Below are positions 16,493-26,346 of a stretch of 64,000 nt of DNA, piece by piece. Positions within the stretch are counted from its first letter, which is position 1, and the number at the start of each line of letters is the position of its first letter. Source of the DNA: Nonomuraea solani (GTDB lineage: Bacteria; Actinomycetota; Actinomycetes; Streptosporangiales; Streptosporangiaceae); assembly GCF_900108335.1 (NCBI RefSeq), contig NZ_FNVT01000002.1, forward strand, positions 551,620 to 615,619. Reading direction: 5' to 3'. Made by a program: the position numbers and the translations under genes. Below the pieces are notes generated by a model, which did no database searches, had not been told where the DNA came from, and worked only from the letters and a program-made list of their open reading frames with translations.

Positions 16493-16530
16493 GGATCACG
16501 GAGTCAGAGACGGGATCACGGAGTCAGAGA
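16491..16530. repeat. 20-bp tandem duplication
   Basis: The 20-nt unit starting CGGGATCACGGAGTC occurs twice head to tail (16491-16510 and 16511-16530), ending just before the ugpC-like stop codon. It looks like a recent slippage duplication. Confidence 0.85.
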
Positions 16531-16531
16531 C

Positions 16532-17743
<1,212 letters not shown>

Positions 17744-17802
17744 GACATTCCTTCGCGCTCCAGGGCTGTGGCCCGGACGTTGTTACCGTGTGCCCACTCG
17801 CG

Positions 17803-17816
17803 TGGATACGTTTTCA
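17803..17816. promoter_or_regulatory. Possible LacI-family operator upstream of the ATPase gene
   Basis: TGGATACGTTTTCA resembles the better palindrome at 17909-17924 (TGGAATCGTTTCCA), sharing TGGA, the central CGTTT and the final CA. It lies 60-73 bp upstream of the MsiK-like start. Confidence 0.4.
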
Positions 17817-17908
17817 AGCATCTCACCCGAAACGGACATCGGTGTCAAGGGTTACGGCGTGACCAGCCCTTGTGGGCGCGGGCGTCTTCCTGTTTCCGCG
17901 GAACCATG

Positions 17909-17924
17909 ATGGAATCGTTTCCAT
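17909..17924. promoter_or_regulatory. LacI-family operator overlapping the regulator's own start
   Basis: Perfect 6-bp arms ATGGAA and TTCCAT around TCGT. The site covers the first two bases of the LacI start codon at 17923, so bound protein would block its own transcription or translation start. Confidence 0.65.
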
Positions 17925-18987
17925 GGAGAAGCGGGCGACGATCAAGGATGTGGCCGAGGCGGCCGGTGTGGGCGTCGCGACCGTGTCCCGGGTGCTGTCG
18001 GGCGGCTCGGCCAGCCCGCAGACCAGAGAGCGCGTGCTGGCCGTCGCCGCGCAGCTCGACTACCGGCCCAGCGCGCTGGGGCGCAACCTGCGCCAGCGCC
18101 GTACCGGCGGCATGGGCCTGCTCGTCCCCGACCTGACCGACACCTTCTACGGGCAGCTCGCCGAGGGCGTGCTCGCCTGCGCCCGCTCGGCCGGCGAGCC
18201 GGTCGTGCTCGGCTCCACGGGCGACGACCCGGAGCAGGAGGCCGACCTGATCGGCATGCTGCTGGAGCAGAGCGTCGACCGCCTGATCGCGGTGCCGTCG
18301 GGCGACTCCGACACCTGGACCCCGGCCGTGCGGGCGGGCATGACGGTGGTCTTCGCCGACCGCCTCCCGGCCATGGCGGGCACGGAGACCGGCCCGGCCG
18401 CGGCGGGCGTGAACGACCTCCTGCGCATGGACGGCCTCCCCGCCGCCGCGACGCCGCCCCGGCCGCCGGACGTCCCCTCGGTGCTGGCCGACGACCGGGC
18501 CGGCATCCGCACGGCGGTCCGCTACCTGCGCGGCCTGGGCCACCGGCGCATCGCCTTCCTGGGCGGGCCAGGGCACGACCGGCGGGTGGCGGCGTTCAGG
18601 GAGGCGGTGGGGGCGCCGGTGGACGAGGAACTGGTCGTGTTCGGCACCGGCAGCCGCGACTCGGCCTACGCGGCCGCCTCGGGCCTGTTCCAGAGCCGCC
18701 CGGATCTGTCGGCGGTGGTGGCCGGCGGCAACGTCCTCGGGGAGGCGGCGGTCCTGGCCGCCAGGGAACTCGACCTGCGGGTGCCCAGAGACGTCTCTCT
18801 GATCATGTACGACGACGTCCCGTGGGCCGAACTGTGCGCCCCGCCCCTGACGGTGATCGCCCAGCCGGGCCGCGACATGGGCTACCGCGCCGCCGAACTG
18901 GTCCTCCGCTCCGGCACCCGCCGCCCCCGCGGCATCGTCCTGCCCACCGAACTCATCATCAGAGGCAGCTGCGGCCCCCACCGCTAG
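17923..18987 (+). CDS. LacI-family transcriptional regulator
   Basis: 354 residues. The HTH reads ATIKDVAEAAGVGVATVSRVLSG with hinge region YRPSALGRNLRQ. The periplasmic-binding-like domain follows (GLLVPDLTDTFYGQLAEGV, GHRRIAFLGG, SLIMYDDVPWAELCAPPLT). A roughly 30-residue stretch near residues 155-185 rich in Ala and Pro is longer than usual. ATG 17923 is chosen because the HTH begins six residues later and because the operator palindrome overlaps it. Its stop overlaps the convergent TetR stop by 4 bp. The divergent MsiK-like ATPase is the likely second target. Confidence 0.9.
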   Translation: MEKRATIKDVAEAAGVGVATVSRVLSGGSASPQTRERVLAVAAQLDYRPSALGRNLRQRRTGGMGLLVPDLTDTFYGQLAEGVLACARSAGEPVVLGSTGDDPEQEADLIGMLLEQSVDRLIAVPSGDSDTWTPAVRAGMTVVFADRLPAMAGTETGPAAAGVNDLLRMDGLPAAATPPRPPDVPSVLADDRAGIRTAVRYLRGLGHRRIAFLGGPGHDRRVAAFREAVGAPVDEELVVFGTGSRDSAYAAASGLFQSRPDLSAVVAGGNVLGEAAVLAARELDLRVPRDVSLIMYDDVPWAELCAPPLTVIAQPGRDMGYRAAELVLRSGTRRPRGIVLPTELIIRGSCGPHR

Positions 18988-19535
18988 AGCCCGAGCAGGG
19001 TGGTCGCGCCGTGGAGGAGTTCGGTGCGCAGGTCGGCCGTGGGGACGTCCGGGAGCTGGGAGATCGGGTCCGTGACGGCGGCGAACGCCTGGGCCGCGCG
19101 GACGCGGTGCCGCCAGTCCGGGTCCGGGCCCGCCAGCAGGCCCACCGCCCGGTTCATCAGGTCCACCACCCGTGACATGACCTCCGTCGTCTCGTCGCCG
19201 TAGACCGAGGCGTCGCGGAGGAGCAGGGCCATGGTCGCCCGGTGGGCCAGCATGACGTCGAGGCAGCCCTCCAGCACCCGCAGGCGGCGCTCCGCCGGGT
19301 CCTGGCGGGCCGCGGCGGCGTCGACGGCCGCCTCCAGTTCGTCGATCGGCGGCCCGATCAGGCTCGCCAGCAGCTCGCTCTTGCTGCGGAAGTGGTGGTA
19401 CAGCGACGGCTTCGTGATGCCGACGCGGGCGGCGATGTCGCGCATGGAGGCGGCGCGGTAGGTCTGCGCGGTGAACAGCTCCCGTGCGGTCTCGATGATG
19501 CGCGACCTCGTGTCGCCCGGCTCTTCCCTGGTCAA
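18984..19535 (-). CDS. TetR-family transcriptional regulator
   Basis: 183 residues. The N-terminal HTH (RSRIIETARELFTAQTYRAAS, then DIAARVGITKPSLYHHFRSK) is standard TetR. The start is a TTG at 19535 preceded by GGAGGAG. The ligand domain is not diagnostic. It is transcribed away from the EstB-like serine hydrolase, and two copies of an 18-bp operator in opposite orientation lie between them, so it probably represses both itself and the hydrolase. Confidence 0.9.
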   Translation of the reverse strand: MTREEPGDTRSRIIETARELFTAQTYRAASMRDIAARVGITKPSLYHHFRSKSELLASLIGPPIDELEAAVDAAAARQDPAERRLRVLEGCLDVMLAHRATMALLLRDASVYGDETTEVMSRVVDLMNRAVGLLAGPDPDWRHRVRAAQAFAAVTDPISQLPDVPTADLRTELLHGATTLLGL

Positions 19536-19581
19536 CGGCTCCTCCGGCGGCGTGTGATCGCCACAGCCTAGCAGGGGTTGC

Positions 19582-19634
19582 CTACCTTCCGGTCGGTAGG
19601 CTACGGTCAGACCACCCTACCGACCGGAAGGTAG
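19582..19634. promoter_or_regulatory. Paired TetR operators
   Basis: CTACCTTCCGGTCGGTAG at 19582-19599 and its exact reverse complement at 19617-19634. Each copy is itself an imperfect palindrome (CTACC..CCGG..GGTAG). Start-to-start spacing is 35 bp. The downstream copy ends 17 bp before ATG 19651 of the hydrolase and abuts its ribosome-binding site. Confidence 0.85.
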
Positions 19635-19650
19635 GGGGAAGGAGAAAACG

Positions 19651-20829
19651 ATGATGGTCCAAGGCACGGTGGCGTCTGGGTTCGAGCCGGTACGGGAGGC
19701 GTTCGAGCGCAACTTCCGCCCCGGCGGCGAGGTGGGCGCTGGGCTCACCGTCTACCGGCACGGCGAGCCGGTCGTCGACCTCTGGGGCGGTCACGCCGAC
19801 GAGAAGACCGGGCGTCCCTGGCGCCGCGACACCATCGCGCCCCTGGCCTCCACCTGCAAGACCTTCGCCACCGGCGCGGTCCTGGTGCTGGCCGGGCGCG
19901 GCGAGGTGGACCTGGAGGCCCCGGTGGCGCGCTACTGGCCGGAGTTCGCGCAGCGCGGCAAGGGCGGCATCACCGTGCGCACGCTGCTCTCCCACCGCGC
20001 CGGCCTGCCGAGCCTGCACATGCGGCCGATCACGTGGGAGGACCTGCGGGACTGGACGCCGATCACCGAGGCCCTCGCGGCGGCGGCCACCGAATGGGAG
20101 CCCGGCACCGCGCACGGCTACCACGGGGTCAGCATCGGCCACCTCGCCGGCGAGATCGTCCGCCGGGTGTCCGGGGGGACGCTGAGCGAGTTCCTGGCGC
20201 GGGAGGTCGCCGGGCCGCTCGGGCTGGACTGCTACGTGCGGGTGCCCGACGCCGCGATGGCGCGCATGGCGACGATGGTGGTCCCGGACCAGGAGTCGGT
20301 ACGTCTCGGGATGGAGGTGCCCGAACTGGCCGGCTTCGTCGAGGCGCTGAACGATCCGGGGAGCCTGTCGTACCGGGCCCTGTACGGCAGCGTCGCCCTC
20401 GGCTGGGACATGACCAACGATCCCCGGACGTACCAGGTCGAAAGCCCGTCGATGGACGGCGTCGCCTCCGCCCACTCCCTGGCCCGCTACTTCGCCGCCC
20501 TGATCGGCGAGGTGGACGGCATCCGGCTGCTCGCCCCCGAACTGCTCGATCTGGTACGCCGCCCGCAGGCCGACGGCGTCGACCAGGTCCTGCGGGTGCG
20601 TACGGCCTGGGGAGTCGGCTTCGCCGTGCCCGGCGGCCCGTTCTGGCCCGCGCCGGAGCACCTGACCGGGCTGTTCGGCCAGAGCGGCGCCACCGGCTCC
20701 TTCGCCTTCGCCGACCCCGGCCGCGGCCTGGCCTTCGGGTATGTGCCCAACCGCGGCTCCGAACTGCTGGAGGGCGGCGACTTCAGGGTGCGCTCACTGA
20801 TCGAGGCCCTCTATCACGCTCCCGTGTAG
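19651..20829 (+). CDS. Serine hydrolase, EstB / beta-lactamase class C-like fold
   Basis: 392 residues. Catalytic SxxK is STCK at 67-70; the Tyr motif is likely YHGVSIGH near residue 152; RTLLSHRAGLPSL and FGQSGATGSFAFADP are family blocks. No signal peptide, so it is cytoplasmic, as in EstB-type esterases that hydrolyse small esters and not beta-lactams. AAGGAG lies 6 nt before ATG 19651. Expression is probably controlled by the divergent TetR through the paired operators. Its last 16 bp overlap the convergent M29/NicX-like gene. Confidence 0.88.
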   Translation: MMVQGTVASGFEPVREAFERNFRPGGEVGAGLTVYRHGEPVVDLWGGHADEKTGRPWRRDTIAPLASTCKTFATGAVLVLAGRGEVDLEAPVARYWPEFAQRGKGGITVRTLLSHRAGLPSLHMRPITWEDLRDWTPITEALAAAATEWEPGTAHGYHGVSIGHLAGEIVRRVSGGTLSEFLAREVAGPLGLDCYVRVPDAAMARMATMVVPDQESVRLGMEVPELAGFVEALNDPGSLSYRALYGSVALGWDMTNDPRTYQVESPSMDGVASAHSLARYFAALIGEVDGIRLLAPELLDLVRRPQADGVDQVLRVRTAWGVGFAVPGGPFWPAPEHLTGLFGQSGATGSFAFADPGRGLAFGYVPNRGSELLEGGDFRVRSLIEALYHAPV

Positions 20830-21938
20830 CGGCGCGGCAGGATCATCACCGGGTTGTCGTCGAGGATCACGTCCGGCGGCCCGAACTGCGCCGCGACCTG
20901 CCTGATCTCCGGCTCGTCGAGCAGCAGCAGCCGCCCCTCCTCGATGAACGTCTCGCCGTCCACGACCACGGTCGGCCGGTCCACCTGGCAGTCGCAGTGC
21001 GCGAACCCGGGCCCCGACCTGACCGGCTCGCCGTCGGTCAGGCCGTCGATCCCGCAGTAGAAGGACCCGGCGTGCTTCTCCCGCTCGAACTGCGTACCTC
21101 CGGCGATCCGGACCTTCGGGTTGAGCCCGAACAGACCGTGCCGCATGTAGTAGCCGCCGGGCGCGTAGCGGCGGAGCTGTTCGGCGGCGGCCCCGCCCTC
21201 GATCTTGCGCACCAGGTTGCCCTCCAGCGTGATGCGCAGGGGCTCCTCCGGCACGCCGGTGACCGTGCAGTCCTCGACGACGATCACGCCCTCGGTGTCC
21301 GCGGGCCAGAAGTTGGCGCCCCCGTACGGGAAGGGCCGCCAGTCTCCCGGCCGCATGGCGCCGGGGTCGGGGTCGAAGGCCAGGCCGCCGAACGTCACGT
21401 CGGTGCCCCGCGCGGACGTCACCCGGATCTTCGCGGCCGCCGACAACTGCCGCAGCGCCCGCTCCAGCAGCGCGTAGAAGACGGCGGCGGGCAGCCGTCC
21501 GCCGGTCAGCAGCGCGCCCGCCGTGGCGGTCATGTGGAGCGACAGGAAACGGGACGAACGCGACTTGATCTGGTCGAAGAACAGCGGCGCCGTGTGCACC
21601 TCGCCCCACCAGGTGCCGCTGATCACGACGTCGGCCTCGTGGAAGGCGGCCGTCTCGATCACGTACGACGCCTCCCGGTCCCACCCTCCGGGGCTGAACG
21701 GCGGCACCGACAGGATGCGGACGTCGGTGTCGCGCAAGGCCGCGGCGGCGGCGATGGCCTGGACGACCACCGGGTCCACGGTGTGCTCCATGAGCAGCAG
21801 GACCCGCTCGCCCTCGGCCAGCCGCACGTACTCGAACAGGTTGCGCACCCCGGGCATCAACTCGACGATCGAGTACGGTCCCGCCGACGGCTGGTCGACA
21901 TAACTGAAAGGCGATCCTGCGTACGGATTGATCGTCAT
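20814..21938 (-). CDS. Aminopeptidase T (M29) / NicX-like superfamily protein
   Basis: 374 residues without a signal peptide. The layout recalls the M29 aminopeptidase/2,5-dihydroxypyridine dioxygenase (NicX) superfamily: an N-terminal alpha/beta half (VRLAEGERVLLLMEHTVDP, DVVISGTWWGEVHTAPLF) then a metal-binding half with GVIVVEDCTVTG, HAGSFYCGIDG and GFAHCDCQVDRPTVVVDGE. Candidate metal ligands are Glu/His/Asp in those blocks. Assignment rests on this general pattern and is tentative; an oxygenase or hydrolase role cannot be separated by eye. It follows an SDR gene on the same strand after 109 bp. Confidence 0.55.
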   Translation of the reverse strand: MTINPYAGSPFSYVDQPSAGPYSIVELMPGVRNLFEYVRLAEGERVLLLMEHTVDPVVVQAIAAAAALRDTDVRILSVPPFSPGGWDREASYVIETAAFHEADVVISGTWWGEVHTAPLFFDQIKSRSSRFLSLHMTATAGALLTGGRLPAAVFYALLERALRQLSAAAKIRVTSARGTDVTFGGLAFDPDPGAMRPGDWRPFPYGGANFWPADTEGVIVVEDCTVTGVPEEPLRITLEGNLVRKIEGGAAAEQLRRYAPGGYYMRHGLFGLNPKVRIAGGTQFEREKHAGSFYCGIDGLTDGEPVRSGPGFAHCDCQVDRPTVVVDGETFIEEGRLLLLDEPEIRQVAAQFGPPDVILDDNPVMILPRRYTGA

Positions 21939-22047
21939 CGCGCGCTCCCTGTTCCCGGGCTGGCGGCCGACCAGCCCGCAGCGTAGATCGATACCCAGGG
22001 CGGGCGAGCGCGTACCGCATCCGGCCCGTTACTCTTCGAAGGCGCCC

Positions 22048-22827
22048 CTACGAGACCCAGCGGCGGAACCCGCCCTCGGAGTTGATCACCTGCCCGGTGA
22101 TCCAGTTCGCCTCGTCCGAGGCCAGCCAGCGGACCAGCCGCGCCACCTCCTCCGGCCGCCCCCAGCGGCCCGCCGGCAGGGAACGGCTCACGTGCGCGGT
22201 GAGCTCGGCGTCGGCCCAGCCCGTGTCGACCGGTCCGGGATTGACGGTGTTGACCGTGATGCCCCGGTCGGCGAGCGCGTCGGCGAGGCTGAGCGTCATC
22301 TGCTGGATCGCGCCCTTGCTGATCGCGTACGGCAGTTCGCCCGGCATCGGCCCCAGATGCTGACCGGAGGTGAACAGGATCACCCTGCCGCCGGGCCGCC
22401 GGTCGTCGTACTGGGCGGCGAACGCCTGGGTCAGCAGCACGCTGGCCCGGCCGTTGACCGCCCAGGCCAGGTCGAGCTCGGCCGCCGTCACCTCCGTCAG
22501 TGACTGCCTGACGCTGCGCGCGTGGTTGGCGATCAGCACGTCCACATGCCCGTACGCGGCCACCGCCCGCTCCATCACCCGGGCCGGCGCCTCGGGATCG
22601 GCGAAGTCGGCCGCCACGTGCCGCAGCCGGTCGCCGTCACCGCCCAGCCCCGCCAGCACGGCCTCCATGCCTCCGGGATCCTCGCCCCACGTCTGCTCGG
22701 CGTCGTGCGGAGTCCACGACTGCACCAGGACCTTCGCGCCCTGGGCCAGCAGTTCGCGGGCGATGGCGTACCCGATGCCCGCCCGCCTGCTCACTCCGGT
22801 CACCACCGCGACCTTGTCATCCATCAT
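22048..22827 (-). CDS. Short-chain dehydrogenase/reductase
   Basis: 259 residues. VVTGVSRRAGIGYAIARELL is a variant Rossmann motif (TGxxxxxGIG) with two extra residues, as in FabG-like and chloramphenicol-ketoreductase-like proteins; ANHARSVRQ stands where NNAG is usual (the first Asn is lost), catalytic Ser in ILFTSGQHLG, and YAISKGA (YxxxK). NTVNPGPVDTGW and ITGQVINSEGG are the family's C-terminal blocks. The start is one of two adjacent ATGs (22827/22824); ATG 22851 is possible. It is divergent from the large LuxR regulator. Confidence 0.85.
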   Translation of the reverse strand: MMDDKVAVVTGVSRRAGIGYAIARELLAQGAKVLVQSWTPHDAEQTWGEDPGGMEAVLAGLGGDGDRLRHVAADFADPEAPARVMERAVAAYGHVDVLIANHARSVRQSLTEVTAAELDLAWAVNGRASVLLTQAFAAQYDDRRPGGRVILFTSGQHLGPMPGELPYAISKGAIQQMTLSLADALADRGITVNTVNPGPVDTGWADAELTAHVSRSLPAGRWGRPEEVARLVRWLASDEANWITGQVINSEGGFRRWVS

Positions 22828-22887
22828 CGGGCCATCGTCGTCGATCGCCATGGTGACGTCGATGGCTTTTACTCGCTGACCGGCTAA

Positions 22888-22893
22888 TACAGT
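22888..22893 (+). promoter_or_regulatory. -10 box (TACAGT) of a predicted leaderless promoter
   Basis: TACAGT ends 7 nt before GTG 22900, the start of the LAL regulator, whose protein begins MLYGRTAE as expected for the family. No Shine-Dalgarno sequence is visible. Confidence 0.5.
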
Positions 22894-22899
22894 CCCTGT

Positions 22900-25800
22900 G
22901 TGCTTTACGGCAGAACTGCGGAAATCGCCACCATCGACGCTCTGATCGCGCGGGCGCGCACCGGCGCTGGCGCCGCCCTGGTGCTGCGGGGGGAGGCGGG
23001 CGCGGGCAAGACGGCCCTGCTCGACCTGGCGGCCACGCGGGGCGGGGACATGCGGGTGCTCAGGACCGCCGGGGTCGAACCGGAGTCCGACCTGGCCTTC
23101 GCCGCTCTGCACCAACTGCTGCGGCCGGTCGCCGGCCTCCTCGAACCGCTGCCCGTCCCGCAACGGGACGCCGTCCGCGGGGCCCTCGGGCTGGCCGCCA
23201 CCGCCTCGGGCGACCGGTTCCTGCTGGCGGCCGGGGTGCTGTCCCTGCTCGCGGAGGCGGCCGCGCCGGGCGGGCTGGTGTGCGTGGTGGACGACTTCCA
23301 GTGGGTGGACCGGGCCTCCGCCGACGCCCTGCTGTTCGCCGCGCGGCGGCTGGGCACGGAACCGATCGCGATGCTCTTCGCCGTACGGGACGACGCCGCG
23401 CCGGTGAAAGGTGTGCCGTCGGTGCAGGTGAGCGGGCTTCCTGAGGCGGCGGCCGCCGAACTCCTGGACGCCAGTCTGGCTCATGTGGCACATGCCCGCC
23501 GGGAACACGCCTCCGGAACGGCGGTTCCCGCCTCGCGGGCGCACGGGGCGATGGCGGCGGGGGTGCGGCGGGAGTTGGTCGCGCTGACGACGGGCAACCC
23601 GCTGGCGCTGCGCGAGACCGCGCGCCTGCTCACGCCCGGACAGCTCGCCGGCCGGGAGGCGCTGCCCGATCCGCTGCCCGGCGGCATCCGCCTCTTCGGC
23701 GACCAGGTGGCCGCCCTGTCGGCCCCGGCCCGGCTGGTCGCCCTGCTGGCGGCCCTCGAAAGCGACCTCGACCTGATCACCCGAGCCGCCGCCCAACTGA
23801 GCACGGCATGGCGCGCATCGCATCGTCCGCAGGCACCGGACGGCCCGGAACCGCCCCCCGAGCCGGGGACGCGCCACGCACTGGAGACGCCGCACGATGT
23901 GGAGGCGCTGGGCGGGCTGCAGGCGTTGGGGGAGTTGGAGGCGGCTGGGATCGCGCGGGTTTCCGGCGCCAGCGTGCGGTTCCGGCATCCGCTCATCCGG
24001 TCGGCGGTGTACGAGGCGGCCACCCCGGCCGGGCGGCGGGAGGCGCACAGGGTGCTGGCCGGGCTGGCGGACGGTGACCGGCGCGCCTGGCATCTGGCCG
24101 GGGCCGCGCTCGGCCAGGACGAGACCGTCGCCGCCGCCCTCGCCGGCACCGCCGCCCGGGCCCGCGACCGTGGCGGGTTCGGTGACGCCGCCACCGCCCT
24201 GGTCAGAGCCGCCGAACTCACCCCGGACCCCCTGACCAGGGCCGTACGCCTCAAGGACGCCGCCATCGCCGCCTGGCTCGGCGGCCGCCCCGGCCAGGCG
24301 GAGTCCCTGCTGGCCGAGTCCCGCGAACACGCGGGCCGGAACGCCGCGCTGGCGACGGAGATCGCTCAGTTGAGGGGCCGCTTCGAGCTGAACTCCGGCA
24401 ACGCCGCCGAAGCCCTCCGCATCCTGACCGCCGACGCACCCCTCACCCCGCCGCACGGGTCCGCCACCCCACCGACCGAGCCCGGCACGCCTGTGAGCGA
24501 GCCCGGTCGCACTCCTGGCACACCAGCGAGCGAGCCCAGGCACGCCCCTGGCGTGTCATCGGGCGAGCCCGAACGCACCCCCGGCATGTCATCAGGCGAA
24601 CCCGAACGCACCCCCGGCATGTCATCAGGCGAGCCCGCGCACACCTCTGGCGCATCAGCGGGCGCGCCCGGCGACGGCCCGCAAGTCGTGCCGCCGGTCG
24701 TGCCGGGGGTGACGCTCGGCATGCTGGCCGATGCCTGGGAGGCGGCCTCCAACGTGGGTGATACCGCGGCCATCGTCGAGATCGGGCGGCGGGCAGCGGA
24801 GTTCCCCGAAGGGTTTCTGCGGGACGTGATCGTGGGCGTCGGTGCGATGCTGTCCGACGGAACCGGCCACGACCTGCTCCGGCGGGCCCTGGGCCGCGTC
24901 GGGGAGGTGCGGGAGGCGGCCGGGTTCCTGTGGGGGGCGGCGGCGGCGAGCTACCTGGGCGAGGCGGATCTGTCGGCCGAGCTGATCGGCCGGGCCGGGC
25001 GGGTGGCCCGAATGTCGGGCATGGTGGGACAACTGCCTGTAGTGCTGGAGTACGTGGCCACCGCCGAGCGGATCGCCGGGCGGCTGGCCGAGAGCCAGGC
25101 GGTCTCCGAGGAGGGCCTGGAGCTGGCCCGCGAGGCCGGGTACGCCAACACCGTCGCCGCCCACCTGGCCAACCTCGCCGTCCTGGCCGCCCTGCGGGGC
25201 GACGAGGAGCAGTGCCGCGGACACGCCAAGGAGGCGCTGGCCATCGCCGTACCGCACCGGGTGGGCCTGCGCGCCGGCGTGGCCTCGTACGCGCTGGCCA
25301 TGCTCGATCTCGGGCTGGGCCGGTTCGCCTCGGCGCACGACCGGTTCGCGGCGCTGGTGACGGCGGGCCCGGGCGCCGGGCATCCGACGGTGGTGTGGCG
25401 CTCGACCCCGGACCGGATCGAGGCCGCGGTGGGCGCGGGCGAGATGGAGTCGGCGGGGGCGGCGCTGGAGGCGTACGAGCGGTGGTCGGCGCACGCGGGG
25501 ACGGTGGAGTCACGGGCGCTGCTCGGCCGCTGCCGGGCCCTGGTACGCCCAGAAGGCGGCCCCGAGGGGCTTGCCGAGGCGCTGCGGCTGCATGCCAACC
25601 CGTTCGAGGCGGCCAGGACCGCGCTGCTGCTGGGCGAGCGCCTGCGGCGTACGCACCGGCCCGGCGAGGCGCGGGCGCACCTGAGGATGGCGCTGGAGAC
25701 GTTCCAATGGGCGGGCGCGACCCCATGGGCCCGCCGCGCGCACGGCGAACTGCGCGCGGCGGGCGAAACCCAACGGATTCCGAGCGGACCTGTACGGCCC

Positions 25801-26346
25801 CCGAGCGGGCCCGTGCGAACCCCGAGCGGGCCATCGGCCGAGAGCGCGCCGGGCCGGAGCCCGAGCGGGCCGCCGACCACGGACAACGGCGTCCAGGTCC
25901 CGCCCGGCGACACCCGGATCACGGGCGGCCGGAGTGCGGGCGCACGGCCGCAGTCCCCGCACGGCAACGCGCCGGCCCCGGACACAGGGCCCCAGGTTCC
26001 GCACGGCGGCGCGCTGACGTCAGGCGCACGGCCGCAGGCCCCGTGCGGAGGCGCGCCGACCCCAAGCGCACGGTCGCAGGGCATGTCGCCCGGTGGGAGT
26101 GGCGAGCCGCCGGTCGAGGGGCGGTCGGTGCTGGATGTGCTGACGCCGCAGGAGTTGCGGATCGCCGGCCTGGTCGCCGATGGCCTGTCCAGTAAGGAGA
26201 TCGCCGCCCAGCTCTTCCTCAGCCCCCGCACGGTCGAGTACCACCTGTACAAGATCTATCCGAAGCTCGGCATCGGCACCCGTACCGAACTGACGCGCCT
26301 AGTAGTTCTACGGAAGGCGCCAGTAGCCGCGCAGGACATGCTGTGA
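22900..26346 (+). CDS. Large ATP-binding LuxR-family (LAL) transcriptional regulator
   Basis: 1148 residues. AAA ATPase at the N-terminus: Walker A GEAGAGKTAL (about 29-38) and Walker B LVCVVDDFQWVD. A long helical repeat region (TPR-like) fills the middle. The C-terminal LuxR HTH is LTPQELRIAGLVADGLSSKEIA followed by PRTVEYHLYKIYPKLGIGTR. Two Pro/Gly/Ser-rich insertions interrupt it: 33-bp coding repeats (bases 24496-24660) and a roughly 110-residue linker before the HTH (bases about 25780-26100). LAL proteins are often pathway activators; none is obvious here except the alpha/beta hydrolase whose GTG overlaps this stop. Confidence 0.92.
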   Translation: MLYGRTAEIATIDALIARARTGAGAALVLRGEAGAGKTALLDLAATRGGDMRVLRTAGVEPESDLAFAALHQLLRPVAGLLEPLPVPQRDAVRGALGLAATASGDRFLLAAGVLSLLAEAAAPGGLVCVVDDFQWVDRASADALLFAARRLGTEPIAMLFAVRDDAAPVKGVPSVQVSGLPEAAAAELLDASLAHVAHARREHASGTAVPASRAHGAMAAGVRRELVALTTGNPLALRETARLLTPGQLAGREALPDPLPGGIRLFGDQVAALSAPARLVALLAALESDLDLITRAAAQLSTAWRASHRPQAPDGPEPPPEPGTRHALETPHDVEALGGLQALGELEAAGIARVSGASVRFRHPLIRSAVYEAATPAGRREAHRVLAGLADGDRRAWHLAGAALGQDETVAAALAGTAARARDRGGFGDAATALVRAAELTPDPLTRAVRLKDAAIAAWLGGRPGQAESLLAESREHAGRNAALATEIAQLRGRFELNSGNAAEALRILTADAPLTPPHGSATPPTEPGTPVSEPGRTPGTPASEPRHAPGVSSGEPERTPGMSSGEPERTPGMSSGEPAHTSGASAGAPGDGPQVVPPVVPGVTLGMLADAWEAASNVGDTAAIVEIGRRAAEFPEGFLRDVIVGVGAMLSDGTGHDLLRRALGRVGEVREAAGFLWGAAAASYLGEADLSAELIGRAGRVARMSGMVGQLPVVLEYVATAERIAGRLAESQAVSEEGLELAREAGYANTVAAHLANLAVLAALRGDEEQCRGHAKEALAIAVPHRVGLRAGVASYALAMLDLGLGRFASAHDRFAALVTAGPGAGHPTVVWRSTPDRIEAAVGAGEMESAGAALEAYERWSAHAGTVESRALLGRCRALVRPEGGPEGLAEALRLHANPFEAARTALLLGERLRRTHRPGEARAHLRMALETFQWAGATPWARRAHGELRAAGETQRIPSGPVRPPSGPVRTPSGPSAESAPGRSPSGPPTTDNGVQVPPGDTRITGGRSAGARPQSPHGNAPAPDTGPQVPHGGALTSGARPQAPCGGAPTPSARSQGMSPGGSGEPPVEGRSVLDVLTPQELRIAGLVADGLSSKEIAAQLFLSPRTVEYHLYKIYPKLGIGTRTELTRLVVLRKAPVAAQDML
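24496..24660 (+). repeat. Five 33-bp coding repeats inside the LAL gene
   Basis: Five head-to-tail units of 11 codons: SEPGRTPGTPA, SEPRHAPGVSS, GEPERTPGMSS, GEPERTPGMSS, GEPAHTSGASA. Units 3 and 4 are identical in protein and nearly so in DNA. The frame is preserved, so the array can expand or contract by slippage without killing the gene. Confidence 0.9.

Noticed and set aside
19651..20829. Beta-lactamase
   Set aside because: The SxxK motif is shared by EstB-type esterases; there is no signal peptide, which a true lactamase would need.
24496..24660. CRISPR-like repeats
   Set aside because: The 33-bp units are in frame inside the LAL gene and have no spacers.
22900..26346. Pathway-specific activator of a biosynthetic gene cluster
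   Set aside because: No polyketide, peptide or terpene synthase genes are in the window, so cluster control cannot be claimed.
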